From Isohypsibius dastychi (Eukaryota > Tardigrada > Eutardigrada > Parachela > Isohypsibiidae), in assembly GCA_034696485.1 (NCBI GenBank), contig JAQIWT010001063.1, positions 1 to 12,741 on the forward strand: DNA of 12,741 bases, read 5' to 3'. Shown piece after piece: positions 9,460 to 12,741 of this stretch (position 1 is its first letter; the number at the start of each line of letters is the position of its first letter). Both the position numbers and the translations under genes were made by a program. The notes under the pieces were generated by a model that was given only the letters and a program-made list of their open reading frames with translations, was not told where the DNA came from and did no database searches.

Positions 9460-10337
9460 TTAAACTTGTCTCTGACAGACTTGACAGCGACTGCAGCGCG
9501 ACCTCACATTTCCGGCTTTCAAGGTCTGGCTCTCTGGACGCGCAAACTGGTTGGCCTCATCAACTGTTGACAACCAGAACGAAAACTCGTTGGCTAAAAA
9601 ACGCGAAAAAAAATTCAGTAAGCTGAAGAGAAGGGTTTAAACTTTTTGTGCCTTACCATAATAATGGCAAGTTCCTCTTCCACCGTTACATTCGATAAAC
9701 GGTGTGGTGCGGAAATCCTCAAGGCAAGAGCCAGGACTGGCCAACTGTTGACCACCACCTTCAGCTCCAGCACCAGTGTGCTGAATTGGAGACCCCAAAT
9801 ATAAAAAACCTTCCGCTAAAATACGAAGGAGAATCTCACCATAGCAAAGCTATAACCAATCCAGAGCCCTCTCCATCCAGCTGGACAGTCGGGCACCTCC
9901 AGAGACTGGCTATGGATGGCGATGACATTAGCGGGCGCTTCACAGACGACGCAACGACTGATGTAGGACCGGATTTCCAAATCGGCAATGGGCATCATAG
10001 GGAGTGGCGCAGTGGTACTAAGCCAGTACGATTTGTCGGTTCGGGATGCGTAGTTGCAAACGTTGTTGACGTCACAGAACATGAACGGCATGGTGCTGAA
10101 TTTTTGCAAGCATGAACCCGCTCCACCTAAAACGATAAAAAATACTGTTAAGTCTAGTCTGCACTAGTACGTGAATGTCAGCTAACCAAGATCTTGGTTG
10201 TGGCTCTTTTCGTTTCCTTCGATGTACAACAGCGAATAACCAGTCCACATTTGTGTGGTTCCACCAGGGCAGATCGGGATGGTCTCTGCCTGGGAATGGC
10301 GGACCAGAAGGAAACCAGTCAGATACGAAAGAGCACT
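9460..10337 (-). other. NC1 (C4) domain of the type IV collagen
   Basis: It begins after the last GAPG triplet with '[16 protein letters not shown]' and spans four exons, with two tandem C4 subdomains. The 12 conserved cysteines are visible in order: ICPGG, GSCLQ, MFCDV, NVCNY, SRCVVC, PDCPAG, GSCLED, IECNG, GTCHYY, and SRCQVC at the end. A thirteenth cysteine occurs in '[10 protein letters not shown]', where family members usually have a V or I. The methionine in 'PLPMMPIA' and lysine in 'QTLKAG' match the residues that form the sulfilimine cross-link between trimers. The domain nucleates trimer assembly and joins networks end to end. Confidence 0.95.
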
Positions 10338-12731
10338 TCCAGGTGCACCGGGGATACCAGGTGGACCAGGTGGTCCTGCAACGAGCAACCAGTCATACTT
10401 CGGATAGGCAGGACGCTTATAAGACAAGTGAAACTTACCATTCAAACCGCGTTCTCCAGGGGGTCCCATTAAACCAGGTGCTCCTCGTGATCCCTGCAAT
10501 AAAAATTTGGTGAAAATAATAGTAGTAGGTGGAAGTAGTCGATTAGCATACTGGTATTCCGGGTGGCCCTGCTAAACCATCGCGACCACGTGGGCCAGCA
10601 TCGCCTTTAACACCTACAGCAACACGTCATTTGAGATACTTGTTACTCTGGTGAACTGTTCTACTAAATCTTACCTGGTAATCCTGGCAAACCGCTGGCG
10701 CCGGGTCGACCTTCAGCACCAGGTAAACCTGCGTCAGTGCAATGATACATTAGTTTAACCACAATAAAGAGTTTTCCTGATTTTCACTCTCACCGTCCTT
10801 TCCGCGATCTCCAGGAGGTCCCCGCAATGGTTCTTGTTGAGGGAAACTTCTGGGTGTGTCACCTTTGTCACCCTTAGCACCGGGACCACCTGAAACAGCC
10901 AACCGTTTAAATCTCTGTGTCATTGCGTACTATCGTATGAGGTAATACCAGGGAAACCAGCAGCTCCATCTCGTCCGGGTAAGCCACGATCTCCTTTGAT
11001 TCCAGCAAGACCTGGCATGCCAGGCAGCCCGCGGTCACCCTTTTCACCACCAAGTCCGGGAAGACCAGGACCACCATCAAGACCTCGGTCACCCTTGATA
11101 CCTTGGGGACCTGGAGTTCCTGTGAGACCAGCAGGTCCACGTTCACCTGTAATCATAACGGTCAGCTCTGAGGCCAGGCTTATCAGCACCTGTATGGAAT
11201 ACCTTTGTCTCCCTTAACTCCCCCAAATCCAGGAGCACCGGGGGCACCAGATGGACCAGGCAGACCAGGGGCACCGGGTTGTCCAGAGAATCCAGCGTCA
11301 CCTTTAGCTCCAGGCAGACCAGGTAGACCAACACCGGGTTGACCAGCTTGACCAGGTTGACCATCCAAACCAGCATTTCCTGCGCAAGACAACGTGTTAA
11401 ATTCACCTTCATCAATATACCATACTGGAACATACCTCGATCACCCTTCAAACCAGGTAGACCGGGTGATCCTGGAATGCCGGGAAGTCCAGCATCTCCT
11501 TTGACTCCGGGCAAAGCTGTTCCTGGGATACCAGGAGCGCCACGTAATCCAGGTTGGCCTGTGGAAGAATATTTTGGTTATGTCGCTGTATTACAGAGCT
11601 TGAATCAAAATGCACTCACCAGGTGGTCCAAGTGGGCCGGGTAGTCCAGGGGCACCATCTCTTCCAGGTAGACCGGCATCACCCTTTATTCCTGATAGAC
11701 CAGGCATGCCAGGTAGTCCTCGATCACCTGGTGAATCAAAAAGAAAATTTAAACTAACTTCAACTCTACGGAAGTTCTAGGCTGACCTTTGCCTCCAGGG
11801 AAGCCAGGAGCGCCAGGTAGACCACCGTCACCTTTGCGACCTTCAGCTCCATCACGACCAGGTCGTCCAAGCTCACCGCGGTCACCCTTGGCACCAGGCA
11901 GACCAGGTGCTCCGGGCAAACCCTGTAAATTGAGTTTAAACATCCTTTTCTGTAACAGGCCTGACCTGGTTAGACTTACGGGATTTCCGGGAAAACCAGC
12001 GTCACCCTTGATTCCAGCAACTCCAGGAAGACCTGGTAGTCCGCGATCTCCCTTGACTCCGGGGTATCCTGGGATACCATCATTTCCTCGATCTCCTTTA
12101 GGTCCTGGTAGACCACTTGTTCCTGGGATACCAGCGTTACCGGGGATACCGGCATCACCCTGATAATGAATATCACAGTGACCAAAATCTCACCATTTTT
12201 CCTCAGCTGAACGAAATACCTTTGCTCCTCGTTGACCAGGCATTCCGGGTAATCCGGCGCCTCCTCGGTCACCTTTGGCACCTGGAAGTCCCCCAGCACT
12301 GCAGAACACATCACAGATTACATATGATACTATAAAGTCATATCCATACACTTACCCGGGTTGACCAGGCTCTCCTGGTGGACCAATAGGTCCGGGTCGT
12401 CCTTGGCCAGGAATACCAGCGTCTCCTTTGGCACCGGGTATTCCATCTCGTCCAGGCTGACCAGCTGTTCCAGGCAAGCCCGGAAGACCGCTATCACCCT
12501 TGAATCCTTTAGGGCCAGAAAGTGCAGCAAACCCAGGCTCTCCTTTGAGACCAGGTTGTCCTGGGAATCCAGCGTCTCCTTTAGCACCAACTGTTCCGGG
12601 CAGACCTGGCAGTCCTTCGCGAGCCGGTGATCCACGGTCACCCTTTGGCCCAGATGGTCCGGGTAGACCGGGCATGCCTGGAGCTCCATTAAGACCGGGT
12701 GCGCCAGGTAGACCAGCATCTCCTTTGTATC
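9460..12731 (-). CDS. COL4A2: Collagen alpha-2(IV) chain, C-terminal part (5' end outside window)
   Basis: Basement-membrane network collagen, secreted, ortholog of nematode let-2. Exons, 5' to 3': 12731-12356, 12298-12220, 12159-11980, 11922-11787, 11727-11620, 11558-11436, 11379-11203, 11146-10949, 10889-10794, 10728-10675, 10613-10552, 10493-10439, 10375-10187, 10126-9840, 9780-9657, 9593-9460. Together they read 791 residues to TAA without a break. Nearly all the N-terminal part is Gly-X-Y, with several short interruptions typical of type IV. The last ~230 residues are the NC1 domain. Type alpha-2 rather than alpha-1 is indicated by 'LLVRHSQ', '[16 protein letters not shown]', '[10 protein letters not shown]' and '[11 protein letters not shown]'. 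Full alpha-2(IV) chains have about 1700 residues, so roughly half is present. Most introns in the middle split a glycine codon in phase 1. The helix partner should be alpha-1(IV), which is not in this window. Confidence 0.96.
10794..10889 (-). other. Collagen exon with an 11-residue break in the Gly-X-Y repeat
   Basis: The exon reads [12 protein letters not shown], then [11 protein letters not shown], then [10 protein letters not shown]. This is the longest interruption in the visible helix and lies about 70 residues before the NC1 domain. In type IV collagens such breaks add flexibility and offer protease or ligand sites. Shorter breaks occur elsewhere, for example near 'SPAREG' and 'GFAALSG' in the exon 12356-12731. 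Confidence 0.88.
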
Positions 12732-12741
12732 CTGTAAAATA

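Noticed and set aside
9702-12335. Long plus-strand open frames, several proline-rich, opposite the collagen
   Set aside because: They are the antisense of Gly-X-Y and NC1 codons. The minus strand gives a continuous spliced collagen with correct splice sites, so these frames are shadows.
9460-12731. Cuticle or fibrillar collagen, or alpha-1(IV)
   Set aside because: The 12-cysteine NC1 domain exists only in type IV and related chains, and the discriminating NC1 motifs match alpha-2 rather than alpha-1.

Overview
This is a eukaryotic (animal) window. It holds two multi-exon genes on the minus strand and one few-exon gene on the plus strand. All exons join in frame through GT-AG introns, and most introns are only 52-61 nt long. 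Small introns, a basement-membrane type IV collagen, a receptor-type guanylyl cyclase and a gustatory-receptor-superfamily protein together point to a compact-genome ecdysozoan. A nematode or a tardigrade fits best and the sequence alone does not decide between them. Acceptor sites are variable (TTTCAG, ATAG, TAAAG, CAAG), unlike the rigid TTTTCAG of Caenorhabditis. The cyclase core has the '[12 protein letters not shown]' form seen in natriuretic-peptide-receptor-type cyclases.

Layout. 87-5674 (minus): a complete receptor guanylyl cyclase reconstructed here as 20 exons and 1057 residues (signal peptide, ligand-binding ectodomain, one membrane span, kinase homology domain, coiled coil, cyclase). 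Its first intron (992 nt) and second intron (357 nt) are far longer than the rest. 5675-7271: divergent intergenic region shared with the next gene, with no convincing gene and a cluster of short inverted repeats near 6440-6530. 7272-8941 (plus): a seven-span gustatory-receptor-like protein ending in the family motif TYhhhhhQ; one 405-codon exon is followed by a short exon carrying the last span. About 8942-9459: tail-to-tail spacer. 9460-12731 (minus): the last 16 exons of an alpha-2 type IV collagen gene, giving 791 residues of Gly-X-Y helix plus the complete C-terminal NC1 domain. Its 5' part lies beyond the right edge.

How the genes relate. The collagen is a structural basement-membrane gene and has no evident link to the others. 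The cyclase and the gustatory-like receptor are divergently arranged around one 1.6-kb spacer and both belong to sensory families. In C. elegans the gustatory-family photoreceptor LITE-1 acts through membrane guanylyl cyclases, so a shared sensory role is a reasonable but untested idea. No RNA gene, autonomous mobile element or CRISPR array was seen.
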